Of a DNA stretch of 64,000 nt, positions 42,382-51,643 are shown in pieces. Under the pieces are notes generated by a model. The model was not told the origin of the DNA and searched no databases. It worked only from the letters and a program-made list of their open reading frames with translations. The position numbers were made by a program, and so were the translations under genes. Source of the DNA: CAVRXT01 sp963725655 (lineage in GTDB: Bacteria > Acidobacteriota > Terriglobia > Acidiferrales > UBA7541); the NCBI GenBank assembly GCA_963725655.1, contig CAVRYY010000002.1, forward strand, positions 558,001 through 622,000. Reading direction: 5' to 3'. Position 1 is the stretch's first letter; the number at the start of each line of letters is the position of its first letter.

Positions 42382-45300
42382 ATGAGAGAACAGTACGACC
42401 GAATCAATCGTCTGAATCACGCGGCGCGCGCCCGAAGCGGATCGCTTCGGCGAACATCATTGCTCGTGCTCGTTGCTCTGGTTTTGACGTTGCTGCCGGG
42501 CGGCGCGCGCGCCCAAGCGCCGGGCACCGGCGCAATTGCCGGACAGGTGTTCGATTCGTCTGGCGCGGTGGTAACCGGCGCACGTGTTTCAATCGTCGAC
42601 GACCGTACCGGCGCGGCCCGCGACGTGCTCACCAACGAACAAGGCGCATTTCGATCCACGGCACTCTCGCCCGGCAGCTATTCGGTCATCATGGAAGTCT
42701 CAGGATTCCAGCGCGAAGTCGTCCACCAGATAAATGTCGTGGTCACCGAAACCACCCCGGTAGTCGTCCGCCTGAAGCTGGGCGCGGCCAAGTCCGAGGT
42801 CACCGTTACTGCCTCAACCGGTCTTGCACAAACTCTTACCGCTGCGTTGGGTTGGGTCACCGACGAGCAAACCATTGAGGCTTTGCCGCTAGCCAGCCGA
42901 AACTTTACTCAGATTCTGGCGCTCTCGCCCGGCGTGATCGTCGAAACGCCCAACGCTGCGGCGCTTGGCAAGAATACTCAGAACGTTGCTGCCAATGGCG
43001 CCCGCACCACCGACAACAATTTCCAGTACAACGGAATCGACGCCAACAATATTTCCGAAAACTCCGCCTCCGGCTATTCCCCGGAAGTGGGCGTGGCCAT
43101 TCCCGCTCCAGACACCATCGCGGAGTTCAAAGTACAGACCGGGATGTACGACGCCGGCTACGGCAGAAGCGCCGGTGCGAACGTCGACCTCGTCAGCAAA
43201 GCCGGAGGGAATCAGTTTCACGGCGCCGCTTGGGAGTTCTTGCGTAATGACGCGCTGAACGCCAACGATTTCTTCCTCAATCAGAATGGCCAGGCGCGGC
43301 CGGTGCTAAGGCAAAATCAATTCGGTGGCGCGCTCGGCGGCCCGGTGCGGAGTAACAAGACGTTCTTCTTTATCTCGTATCAAGGCACTCTCCAGAGTAA
43401 TGGCCAGGCGGCCGGCTCCTTGGTGAGCAGCTTCCTCCCGGTCTTGGGATCGGATCGCTCGGCTGCCGCGATCGGCGCTATTTATGGAGGGCAGTCCGGA
43501 GCGTTCGGCGGCGCCGCGGTCGCGCAAAATGGTTCCAACATCAGTCCGGTTGCGCTGGCACTCCTGAATGCCAAACTGTCCAACGGAAATTTCGTCATTC
43601 CCAGTCCGCAGACCGTGTCTGCCAGCGGCCTGGGTGAATCCACCTACTCGATTCCCGCGCAATATCGCGAGGATCAATTCACCGTGAATCTCGATCACGA
43701 AATTTCCGGCAGTAATCATCTTTCCGGGCGCTTTTTCTCTTCGCTCGGAACCACCGCCGAGCCTTTCGCGCCCTTTGGCGCCACCGTCCCGGGCTTCGGG
43801 CTCAACGTATATCAACGCAACGACATGTTCGTGCTTTCCGATACCCACGTTCTCAACGGAGGCATGGTCAACGTAGCTCGCTTCGGATACATGCGCTTCC
43901 TCGGACATTCCGCCGCGTCTCGACCGGTGCTCGCAGCCAACGTGGGAATGGCCACGGTCACTCCGATCTACCCGGAAATTCCGCAAATCGTGGTCAACGG
44001 TCTCTTCACCATCGGGGGCCAGGGCTATCCTTCCGATTTTGACGCCACCGATGCCTTCGTATGGCAGGACGTGCTGTCGGTCACTCGCGGCCGCCACAAT
44101 CTGCGCTTCGGCGCGGAAGCAAAACTCAATCAACTCAACGTCAATATTCCTTACGGCGCTGACGGCTTCCTTTTCTTGCTCAGCTTCCCGGATTTCCTGT
44201 TGGGTGAGAGCGCCGCGCAGAACGGCAGCGGCGAGAGCAATCTGTATGAGAGCTCAGGCTCCTCTGGGCAGTTTCGCAAGAATGAGCGCTACACCGATGT
44301 GGCCGGCTTCGTTCAGGACGACGTGAAAGTAAACTCGCGCCTCTCCGTCAATGCCGGCCTACGCTATGAATACTTCGGTCCGCCCAGCGAAACCCACGGT
44401 GAACTTTCTAATTTCGATCCTTCCATCGCCAGCCACGATGTCCCTCCCGCCGGCGGCTTCAGCGGCTACGTCGTATCCTCGAATTTCCCGGGATCGCTCC
44501 CGTCGGGATATACCAGGAACTCGTATCCGGGCATGTGGAATTCCGACTACAAAGACTTCAGCCCGCGCCTGGGCTTTGCCTATCAGCTCTCGCAAAAACC
44601 GATTTTCGTTTTGCGCGGCGGCTATGGCATCTACTACACCCGCCTCTCCGGGCAGTTGGCTATGGAAAATCTCGGCTATCCTCCGTTCGCCATTACCCAA
44701 TCGCCGTTTGGCGCCGAAAATGCCGCCGCTACCCTCGCGCAGCCCTATAGTCCTCCCTTGATTCCCAATGCCGATTTCCCGGTTTTTGTTCCGCGGACTC
44801 CCGACAGCTCCATTTTTCTTTCCGCCATTGGACGCAACCTCAAGAGTCCCTACTCGCAGCAATATGATCTCAATCTCCAATACGAGTTCGCCCACAATTT
44901 CCTGTTGCAAACCGGATACGTCGGCTCGATGATCACCCACCAGACCGGTTGCCTCGAGTTCAATCAGGCCCTGATCGCCTCACCTTCGAATCCGGTCAAT
45001 GGCCAGACCGCTACCACCAACGAGAATCTTCCCCAGCGGCTCCCGTTTGAAGGCATCGCCAGCGGCTCCTATATTTGCAACACCGCGTATAGCTCCAACT
45101 ACAACTCGCTGCAGACCAGCGTCACAAAATCCGCCAGCCACGGTTTGAGTTTTCAGGCCAGCTACACCTTTTCCAAGACTCTCGGCTATACCTATGGCAC
45201 CGGCCCCACCTCCGCCTTCGACCTCACCTTCCTCGGCAACGATCAAAACAACGCGCGCTCTTCCTACGGCCCCGACGATTTCAGCCGGCCCCATCGTGTG

Positions 45301-45858
45301 GTGTTCAGCTTTATCTACGATTCTCCAACCATGAACGAGGGTCCGCGGATTTCGCGCGTTCTCCTCAATCACTGGCAGGTGTCGGGTGTCTCCGTCCTCC
45401 AATCCGGATTGCCGCTGACCGTCAACGATTCTGCCGCCGGAACCGTCTATGGAAACTTGGTGGGATTCACGCGCGCGGAATGCACCGGCGAAAATCCCGC
45501 TTCGACCGGCCCGCTCACTTCGCGCCTGAATCAAACCGCTTCCCATCCCGGCGGGTATTTCAATGCAGGCGCCTTCACCGATGCACCGGCGATCGGCGAC
45601 GGTACCGGCTTCGGGAATTGCGGCGTAGGAATCCTGCGTGGGCCCAGCCAGCTCAATCTGGATCTGGGGCTCCAGCGAACCTTCGCCATAACCGAGCGCA
45701 ACCGGATCGAATTCCGCGGAGAAATATTCAACCTGACCAACACCCCGAAATTTGGAGCTCCCGATACCGACCATAACGCCGGAGCCGCTTTCGGGGTGAT
45801 CAGTTCGACCGTCGGCAATCCACGAATCGTGCAGTTCGCCCTGAAATATAAGTTCTAA
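42382..45858 (+). CDS. Oar-like TonB-dependent receptor with carboxypeptidase-regulatory-like domain
   Basis: The 1158-residue protein has a signal peptide (VALVLTLLPGGARA-QAP), then a carboxypeptidase-regulatory-like beta-sandwich (GAIAGQVFDSSGAVVTGARV...LSPGSYSVIMEVSGFQ). A plug domain follows (NFTQILALSPGV, GRSAGANVDLVSKAGGNQFHG), then a large outer-membrane barrel ending in FALKYKF. Large Oar-type receptors are abundant in Acidobacteriota, and most have no known substrate. The ATG at 42382 is preceded by GGGGGG; a TTG seven codons earlier is less likely. The kinase-like gene begins about 70 bp later on the same strand. Confidence 0.9.
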   Translation: MREQYDRINRLNHAARARSGSLRRTSLLVLVALVLTLLPGGARAQAPGTGAIAGQVFDSSGAVVTGARVSIVDDRTGAARDVLTNEQGAFRSTALSPGSYSVIMEVSGFQREVVHQINVVVTETTPVVVRLKLGAAKSEVTVTASTGLAQTLTAALGWVTDEQTIEALPLASRNFTQILALSPGVIVETPNAAALGKNTQNVAANGARTTDNNFQYNGIDANNISENSASGYSPEVGVAIPAPDTIAEFKVQTGMYDAGYGRSAGANVDLVSKAGGNQFHGAAWEFLRNDALNANDFFLNQNGQARPVLRQNQFGGALGGPVRSNKTFFFISYQGTLQSNGQAAGSLVSSFLPVLGSDRSAAAIGAIYGGQSGAFGGAAVAQNGSNISPVALALLNAKLSNGNFVIPSPQTVSASGLGESTYSIPAQYREDQFTVNLDHEISGSNHLSGRFFSSLGTTAEPFAPFGATVPGFGLNVYQRNDMFVLSDTHVLNGGMVNVARFGYMRFLGHSAASRPVLAANVGMATVTPIYPEIPQIVVNGLFTIGGQGYPSDFDATDAFVWQDVLSVTRGRHNLRFGAEAKLNQLNVNIPYGADGFLFLLSFPDFLLGESAAQNGSGESNLYESSGSSGQFRKNERYTDVAGFVQDDVKVNSRLSVNAGLRYEYFGPPSETHGELSNFDPSIASHDVPPAGGFSGYVVSSNFPGSLPSGYTRNSYPGMWNSDYKDFSPRLGFAYQLSQKPIFVLRGGYGIYYTRLSGQLAMENLGYPPFAITQSPFGAENAAATLAQPYSPPLIPNADFPVFVPRTPDSSIFLSAIGRNLKSPYSQQYDLNLQYEFAHNFLLQTGYVGSMITHQTGCLEFNQALIASPSNPVNGQTATTNENLPQRLPFEGIASGSYICNTAYSSNYNSLQTSVTKSASHGLSFQASYTFSKTLGYTYGTGPTSAFDLTFLGNDQNNARSSYGPDDFSRPHRVVFSFIYDSPTMNEGPRISRVLLNHWQVSGVSVLQSGLPLTVNDSAAGTVYGNLVGFTRAECTGENPASTGPLTSRLNQTASHPGGYFNAGAFTDAPAIGDGTGFGNCGVGILRGPSQLNLDLGLQRTFAITERNRIEFRGEIFNLTNTPKFGAPDTDHNAGAAFGVISSTVGNPRIVQFALKYKF

Positions 45859-45928
45859 TTCGAAAGTACGCGCGCGCTCCCTGGTGGGCCGCCTGTTGCG
45901 ACGCGTTCGAGCCGTTCAGGAGATGAAA

Positions 45929-46960
45929 GTGTCCCAGCGAGAAGAACCCCAAAAGATCGACACGGTCCTCGCCGATTTTGATTTCCCTATAAGCGCCACC
46001 TTCCATCCCATGGGTTTGTCCGTCAATATTTCCACCAACTCTCCGGCCGTTCTCGATGCCGCGCGCGATAGCTGGGGCGCGCTCAAACCCATGTTCGCGT
46101 ATCCGCCAGTGCGGGTGCGGATTGGCGTGGTTCCTGGCGGCTCGGCGGAAACCTTGCCGGCTCCCGTTTATCGTTCGCAGCAACACTTGATGTCGATCAT
46201 CGCCGACGCCGAAAATTTTATGATCTGCGATATGCGGCGCGGCTTCGCGTACGGCTGGGTCACCCAGGCTGTGGTTGAAAATAACGCCTATATCCGTGGC
46301 CACATTATCGAACCCAGTTCAAATCTGTTGCTCGTTGCTTCGTTTCTCACTCCCGTCCACGCCGCTTGTCTCAATCGCCATGGCCGCGGGGTGCTGCTCT
46401 GCGGAGATTCCACTGCGGGCAAGTCCACGCTGGCTTATGCCTGCGCCCGGGCCGGATGGAAGTTCCTGTCCGACGATTTCTCTTGCCTCATCCGCGGCCG
46501 CAGCGGCCGGGTGGTTATCGGCAATCCCGCGCGCATGCGTTTTCGCGGTCCCACTCTCGATTTATTTCCGGAACTCAAGATGCAGCGTTTGATTCCGCGC
46601 CTGAATGGCGGGCCTGCGGTTGAAGTGGACACCGTGTGCATGCCAGGCATCGAGACCATGTCCCATTGTTCCATCGACCACATCATCTTCCTGAACCGCT
46701 CCAACTCCCATCCTCCAACCTTCTTCCCGTACTCCACCGAGCGCGCCAGGGCGTCCTTTGAGAGCGTCATTAGTTACGGCGAGGATCAGGTGCGTAAGGA
46801 GCAGAAAGAATCGCTCCGCGAGTTGTTCGATGCTGAAGTCGTGGAGTTTCGCTACGACGACCTGGCGTTGGCCGTGCCCGCCCTGGACGCCTATGTTCGC
46901 CGCGCCGTACTTCCCGTAGAAGAAGCGACCCGCCACGCGGGGTGCCAGGCCGGTGACTGA
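45929..46960 (+). CDS. HPr-kinase-like protein (HprK-related)
   Basis: The protein of about 343 residues contains GDSTAGKSTLAYACARAGW, a P-loop like that of HPr kinase/phosphorylase, and then FLSDDFSCL, the usual acidic strand. The N-terminal 120 residues are a separate alpha/beta region. HprK-related proteins in this size class are not sugar regulators; some phosphorylate ribosomal peptides such as lasso peptides. The GTG at 45929 has CAGGAG seven bases before it; an ATG at 45923 and a GTG at 45884 are alternatives. It overlaps the nucleotidyltransferase-transporter gene by eight bases, so the two are one functional unit. Confidence 0.78.
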   Translation: MSQREEPQKIDTVLADFDFPISATFHPMGLSVNISTNSPAVLDAARDSWGALKPMFAYPPVRVRIGVVPGGSAETLPAPVYRSQQHLMSIIADAENFMICDMRRGFAYGWVTQAVVENNAYIRGHIIEPSSNLLLVASFLTPVHAACLNRHGRGVLLCGDSTAGKSTLAYACARAGWKFLSDDFSCLIRGRSGRVVIGNPARMRFRGPTLDLFPELKMQRLIPRLNGGPAVEVDTVCMPGIETMSHCSIDHIIFLNRSNSHPPTFFPYSTERARASFESVISYGEDQVRKEQKESLRELFDAEVVEFRYDDLALAVPALDAYVRRAVLPVEEATRHAGCQAGD

Positions 46961-49454
46961 CGCCCTGGAAATTCTGGTTTCGGCGCTCCGATTCCAGGAA
47001 CCTCGCACCGCCGCTCTCGATTCTTTTACCGACGCCGAATGGAAGCAGGTGCGCGAGCAATGGGGTCTGCAGCGCCTGACTCTCTTTCTCCGCCAGGCGC
47101 GTCCGGAGCATGTTCCCGCCTGGGTCCGCGAAGAAATCGACGTCAATCTTGCCGACAACGCCCGGCGCTTCGAAAGAATCAAGCAGAGTTACGCACGGGT
47201 CGCGCGAGAAGCATCCGCCGCGGGCGCCGAGCACGTTGTTCTCAAGGGATTCTCGCACTGGCCGGGATTCGTTGCGCACCCTCGTCTTCGCTACCAATCG
47301 GATATCGACCTTTTCTGTCCGGGCGATTCGCTTCTCAAAACCCAGCTCGCGCTCACCAGGCTTGAATACCGGCCCCAAGACTTCAGACACGAATTGCCGC
47401 AAGATCACTTGGCCCCGATGGTTCCCACAAAACAGGGCCAGTGGCGCGGCAATCCCTACGATCCGGAAATGGAAGTGTCGTACGAGCTTCACTTCCGCCT
47501 GTGGAATCCGCGCCACACCCGCCTCGATCCCGCCGGCCTGCAAGATTTCTGGGATCGCCGCGTGCAACGGCCGCTCGACGACATTACCTTTTCCGGTTTG
47601 TGCGACGTGGACAACATCGGCTACGCCGCGCTGAATTTGCTCCGCGATTTACTCGCCGGCGTTCCCGACACAATCAAGATCTACGAGATCGCTCGTTTCC
47701 TGGATACCACGAGTGGCGATGAGCTGTTTTGGCGGCGCTGGCGCGATTGCCACCATTCCTCGCTGCGGCGTCTCGAGGTGGTGTCGTTCCAGCTGGCCTC
47801 CACCTGGTTCGCCAACCGTCTGCCGCCGCAAGTCGAAGAAGAGATAGAACAGCTTCCGGCAATCGTCCAAGCGTGGTTCGCGCAGCGAGTCGATGCGCCG
47901 CTGCTGCAGCGCCCGGCTCTGTACAAAGACAATCTGTGGCTCCATCTTGGTTTGCTTGGACCCGCAAAAGACAAAGCCGCGATATTCGTTCGCGCTCTGA
48001 TTCCCGTTCCTCCGCCGGTCGACGCCACCTACGTTCTGGCCGCCGCACTGAAGACCGGAGAGTGGCCCAAAACCACTTGGAGCAAGTACACCAATTACCT
48101 CTCCTATGCCGCCGGCCGCGCGATTTCCTGGGCGCGGGTACTGCCGCCTACGCTCGGCCGCGGCCTGAAACTCGCGGCCACGTCCAGCGGCCTCGATAAA
48201 CAGTTCTGGACGTTTTTTACCGCGGCCGCTTGTTTCGAATTCGGCATGATGGTTTTCTTTTTCTTCTATAACCTTTTCCTTTTGGATCTCGGATTCCACG
48301 AGAGCTTTCTCGGCGTCTGCACCAGCGTGCTGGCGGCAGGCGGCCTGGCCGGAGCCGTCCCCGCCGGCTTCATGGCCCGGCGCATCGGATTGCGAAACAG
48401 CTTGCTCGTTTGTTTTTCGATGGCGGCGCTTTTTTCCGCGGCCCGATCGGTGGTTAGTTCGCCGGCGGCGTTGATCGGTCTTTCATTTTTCGCGGGCGCT
48501 GCAACGACTATCTGGGCGGTGGTGATTTCGCCGGCGATCGCGCAGCTTACCAGCGAGAAGAATCGCTCGCTGGGATTCAGCGTGATATTTTCCTCGGCGG
48601 TCGCCCTGGGAATCCTCAACGGTTTGTTCTGCGGGCATTTGCCGAGTTGGCTCGCGCATCTGCATCCCGGCATCAGCGTCCTGCACACCAAGCAGGTCGG
48701 TTTGCTGCTCGGTGCGGCGATCAGCGCGGTGGGCCTGTGGCCGGCGTCGCGACTGCGGCTGGGCAAGCCGCCGGCGAGCACGGAGAAGTTTTATCCGCGC
48801 AATGTGTATGTCTACCGCTACCTGATCGCTATGGCGGTTTGGACTCTGGTGCTGGCCTCGATTCCTCCGTTTGCTACCGCTTACTTTTCCCGGCACGTGG
48901 GGATGGACGTGGCGCGAATCGGCTCGGTGTTCTCGGTCGCGCAGATCGCGCAGATGATTGCCACCCTCGCGGCCCCGGTAATCTTTCGCCGATTCGGATT
49001 CGCGAGCGGAATTGCAGCCACGCAAGTGGCTACCGCGATCGCATTGGTGGGATTGGCGCGGGCGCAGGGTCCGGTGCCCGCGATGCTGCTGTACGTGCTG
49101 TTCAATGGCGTGGTGTGGATGAGCGAACCGGGGATGCTCACCTTGCTGATGGGCCTGGTGAAGCCGGAGGAGCGCACGGGAGTATCGGCGATCAACTTTT
49201 TGGTGATGGGCGTGGTGAACGCCATTGCGGCCGCTACCACCGGAGCCGCGATCACCCAATTCGGCTACGCCGCGGTGCTGGGCGCGGCCGCGGGCGTGGC
49301 GCTGCTTTCCGCTCTACTGTGCCAGTGGTTGCTGGGCAAAGCTCCACTCGCCGCCACAACTGACGCGGCGGCTTCGGCGCTGGCCCATCAGCGCCCGGAA
49401 ATTTTCCCGGCACTCAACGAAAAGCACGGCTCACATTCCAGTGCCGGTTGCTAG
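46953..49454 (+). CDS. Nucleotidyltransferase (NTP_transf_5-like) fused to an MFS transporter
   Basis: Residues 1 to about 400 resemble the PF14907-type nucleotidyltransferase family: VLKGFSHWPGF, then PRLRYQSDIDLF with the DxD pair near residue 117, and later YELHFRLWNPR. Residues about 415-810 are a 12-helix MFS transporter starting KQFWTFFTAAACFEFGMMVF, with GFMARRIGLRNS as the conserved loop. The whole is 833 residues in one open frame. The enzyme half could put a nucleotidyl group on a phosphorylated product made by the kinase-like neighbour, and the transporter half could export it; this is inference. It ends with a 4-bp overlap against the convergent glgX gene. Confidence 0.78.
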   Translation: MTDALEILVSALRFQEPRTAALDSFTDAEWKQVREQWGLQRLTLFLRQARPEHVPAWVREEIDVNLADNARRFERIKQSYARVAREASAAGAEHVVLKGFSHWPGFVAHPRLRYQSDIDLFCPGDSLLKTQLALTRLEYRPQDFRHELPQDHLAPMVPTKQGQWRGNPYDPEMEVSYELHFRLWNPRHTRLDPAGLQDFWDRRVQRPLDDITFSGLCDVDNIGYAALNLLRDLLAGVPDTIKIYEIARFLDTTSGDELFWRRWRDCHHSSLRRLEVVSFQLASTWFANRLPPQVEEEIEQLPAIVQAWFAQRVDAPLLQRPALYKDNLWLHLGLLGPAKDKAAIFVRALIPVPPPVDATYVLAAALKTGEWPKTTWSKYTNYLSYAAGRAISWARVLPPTLGRGLKLAATSSGLDKQFWTFFTAAACFEFGMMVFFFFYNLFLLDLGFHESFLGVCTSVLAAGGLAGAVPAGFMARRIGLRNSLLVCFSMAALFSAARSVVSSPAALIGLSFFAGAATTIWAVVISPAIAQLTSEKNRSLGFSVIFSSAVALGILNGLFCGHLPSWLAHLHPGISVLHTKQVGLLLGAAISAVGLWPASRLRLGKPPASTEKFYPRNVYVYRYLIAMAVWTLVLASIPPFATAYFSRHVGMDVARIGSVFSVAQIAQMIATLAAPVIFRRFGFASGIAATQVATAIALVGLARAQGPVPAMLLYVLFNGVVWMSEPGMLTLLMGLVKPEERTGVSAINFLVMGVVNAIAAATTGAAITQFGYAAVLGAAAGVALLSALLCQWLLGKAPLAATTDAAASALAHQRPEIFPALNEKHGSHSSAGC

Positions 49455-51643
49455 GCGGTCGAGTCCACCGGGCGCGACATTTCAAAGGCCATGCGGCGCA
49501 CCACCTGACCGGTTTTTCCGGGCGTTACCGCGGCGAACAGAACCAATGACCGGCCATCCACTCCGTATGGCGTCCCCGATTGCAGACGCGGGCATTCGGG
49601 GCGCTCCGGTTCGTTGGTATCGACCAGGGCAATCCACCATTTCCCGCCGGCGAACGCGGGCAGCGTAAATTGCACCATGTCGGAATGCGAATTCATCACC
49701 ATCAATAACGTAACGTCGTCCGCGGGACGCTTGATTCCGCTGGATTGTCCGCGGCCATCCATCAACATGCCGAAGCAGCGCAAATTGCCGTCCTGCCAGT
49801 TGCCTTCGTCCATTTCGCTTCCGGTCGCGTTGATCCAGGTGAGCGCTTTGACGTCCAGTTTTTCGTCATAGCTTGCGTTGAGATATCGGTTGCGGCGCAG
49901 AACCGGAAGGGCATTGCGCAGCGTGGTCAGTTTCCGGACGAAGTTGGTTTGCGCTTTTCCCTCGGGCGCGATTTTGTCCCAATTTACCCAGCTGATTTCG
50001 TTGTCCTGGCAGTAGGCGTTGTTGTTTCCTTGCTGGGTGCGCGCAAATTCATCTCCGGCGAGAAGCAGCGGCGTTCCTTGCGAGAACAAAATGGTGGCCA
50101 ACATGTTGCGCATCTGGCGCTGGCGGATTTGCAAAATCCCGGCGTCGCCGGTCGGTCCCTCCGCACCGCAGTTCCAGGAAAGATTGTTGGAATTCCCGTC
50201 TTTGTTGTCCTCGCCGTTGGCTTGGTTGTGTTTTTCGTTGTAGGAAACCAGATCGTTCAGCGTGAAGCCGTCGTGAACGGTGACAAAGTTGACGCTGGAC
50301 CAGGGTTTGCGTCCGCGCTTGTTGAAGAAGTCCGCTGAGCCGGAAAGCCGCGTCGCGAGCTCGGCCACTTTGCCTTGGTCGCCCTTCCAGTAGCTCCGCA
50401 CCACATCGCGAAAGCGATCGTTCCACTCCGCCCAGCCGGGCGAGAACCAGCCCACCTGATAGCCGCCCGGGCCGAGGTCCCAGGGTTCAGCGATCAGCTT
50501 CACTTGAGCCAGGACGGGATCCTGGCGGCAGGCATCCAGAAATCCGCCGCCCTGATCGAAGCCGTGGGTTTCGCGGCCGAGGATGGTAGCGAGGTCAAAG
50601 CGAAAGCCGTCGACGTGCATGTCACTGACCCAATAGCGCAGGCTATCCATCACCATTTGCAGAACACGGGGATTACTGAGATTGACGGTGTTGCCGGTGC
50701 CGGTGTCATTGATGTAGTAGCGCGGCGAATCGAGGAGCAGGCGATAGTAGGAGGCGTTGTCGATTCCCTTGAACGACAGCGTCGGCCCCAGTTCGTTTCC
50801 TTCCGCGGTGTGGTTGTAGACTACGTCCAGAATCACTTCCAGTCCCGCGTCGTGCAGGTGCGCGACCATTTGCTTGAACTCCGCCACCGCGCCGCTGGCG
50901 GAGTAGCGCGGATCGACGGCAAAGAATCCAATGCTGTCGTATCCCCAATAATTCTTCAGGCCGCGATCGATCAGGAAATTGTCGTCGACGAAAGTATGCA
51001 CCGGCATAAGTTCGACCGAAGTGACGCCGAGGCTCTTGATGTATTCCACTACTTCGCCGCGGGCCAGCCCGGCGAACGTGCCGCGCAAATTTTCGGGTAC
51101 TTGGGGATGCAATTTCGTGAAGCCTCGGACGTGCAGCTCGTAGATCACCGCACGGTCCCAGAATATTTCCGGCTTGCGGTCGCGCGACCAGGTGAACGAG
51201 GGGTCGATCACCTGGCACTTGGGAACGAACGCGGCGCTATCGCGATCATCGAAGGTGAGATCGTCGCGGGTCTCCAATTTGTAGCCGAAGATTTCCGGTC
51301 CCCACTTCAGCGCGCCGACGTGGGCCTTGGCGTAAGGATCGAGCAGCAGCTTGTTGTGATTGAAGCGCATCCCCTTCTCGGGATCGTAAGGTCCGTAGAC
51401 GCGGTAGCCGTAGACGCTTTCCGGGCCAACGTCGGGCAGATAGCCATGCCAAATCTCGTTGGTGTATTCGGGAAGCTCGACGCGCTCGATTTCTTTCTGC
51501 CCGGCCGAGTCGAAGAGACAGAGTTCGACCTTGCTGGCGTTGGCGGAGAACAGGGCGAAGTTGGTCCCAAATCCGTCGTAGGTGGCGCCGAGCGGCATGG
51601 GCAGCCCTTCGTCGATGCGGCTAGTGAGAACCGGGTCAGCCAT
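49451..51643 (-). CDS. glgX: Glycogen debranching enzyme GlgX
   Basis: GlgX hydrolyses alpha-1,6 branch points in glycogen. The 730-residue protein has the N-terminal beta-sandwich of isoamylase-type enzymes (GATYDGFGTNFALFSANAS) and a GH13 barrel. The conserved regions are DVVYNHT, DGFRFDLA (nucleophile Asp), LIAEPWD (acid/base Glu) and FVTVHDG. The length is normal. It starts at ATG 51643 with no neighbour on its strand nearby and overlaps the convergent transporter gene by four bases. Confidence 0.94.
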   Translation of the reverse strand: MADPVLTSRIDEGLPMPLGATYDGFGTNFALFSANASKVELCLFDSAGQKEIERVELPEYTNEIWHGYLPDVGPESVYGYRVYGPYDPEKGMRFNHNKLLLDPYAKAHVGALKWGPEIFGYKLETRDDLTFDDRDSAAFVPKCQVIDPSFTWSRDRKPEIFWDRAVIYELHVRGFTKLHPQVPENLRGTFAGLARGEVVEYIKSLGVTSVELMPVHTFVDDNFLIDRGLKNYWGYDSIGFFAVDPRYSASGAVAEFKQMVAHLHDAGLEVILDVVYNHTAEGNELGPTLSFKGIDNASYYRLLLDSPRYYINDTGTGNTVNLSNPRVLQMVMDSLRYWVSDMHVDGFRFDLATILGRETHGFDQGGGFLDACRQDPVLAQVKLIAEPWDLGPGGYQVGWFSPGWAEWNDRFRDVVRSYWKGDQGKVAELATRLSGSADFFNKRGRKPWSSVNFVTVHDGFTLNDLVSYNEKHNQANGEDNKDGNSNNLSWNCGAEGPTGDAGILQIRQRQMRNMLATILFSQGTPLLLAGDEFARTQQGNNNAYCQDNEISWVNWDKIAPEGKAQTNFVRKLTTLRNALPVLRRNRYLNASYDEKLDVKALTWINATGSEMDEGNWQDGNLRCFGMLMDGRGQSSGIKRPADDVTLLMVMNSHSDMVQFTLPAFAGGKWWIALVDTNEPERPECPRLQSGTPYGVDGRSLVLFAAVTPGKTGQVVRRMAFEMSRPVDSTA

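Noticed and set aside
45859..45928. Lasso-peptide precursor before the kinase-like gene
   Set aside because: The 70-bp gap has no ORF with leader and core features, and no leader-peptidase or asparagine-synthase-like cyclase gene was seen in the window.
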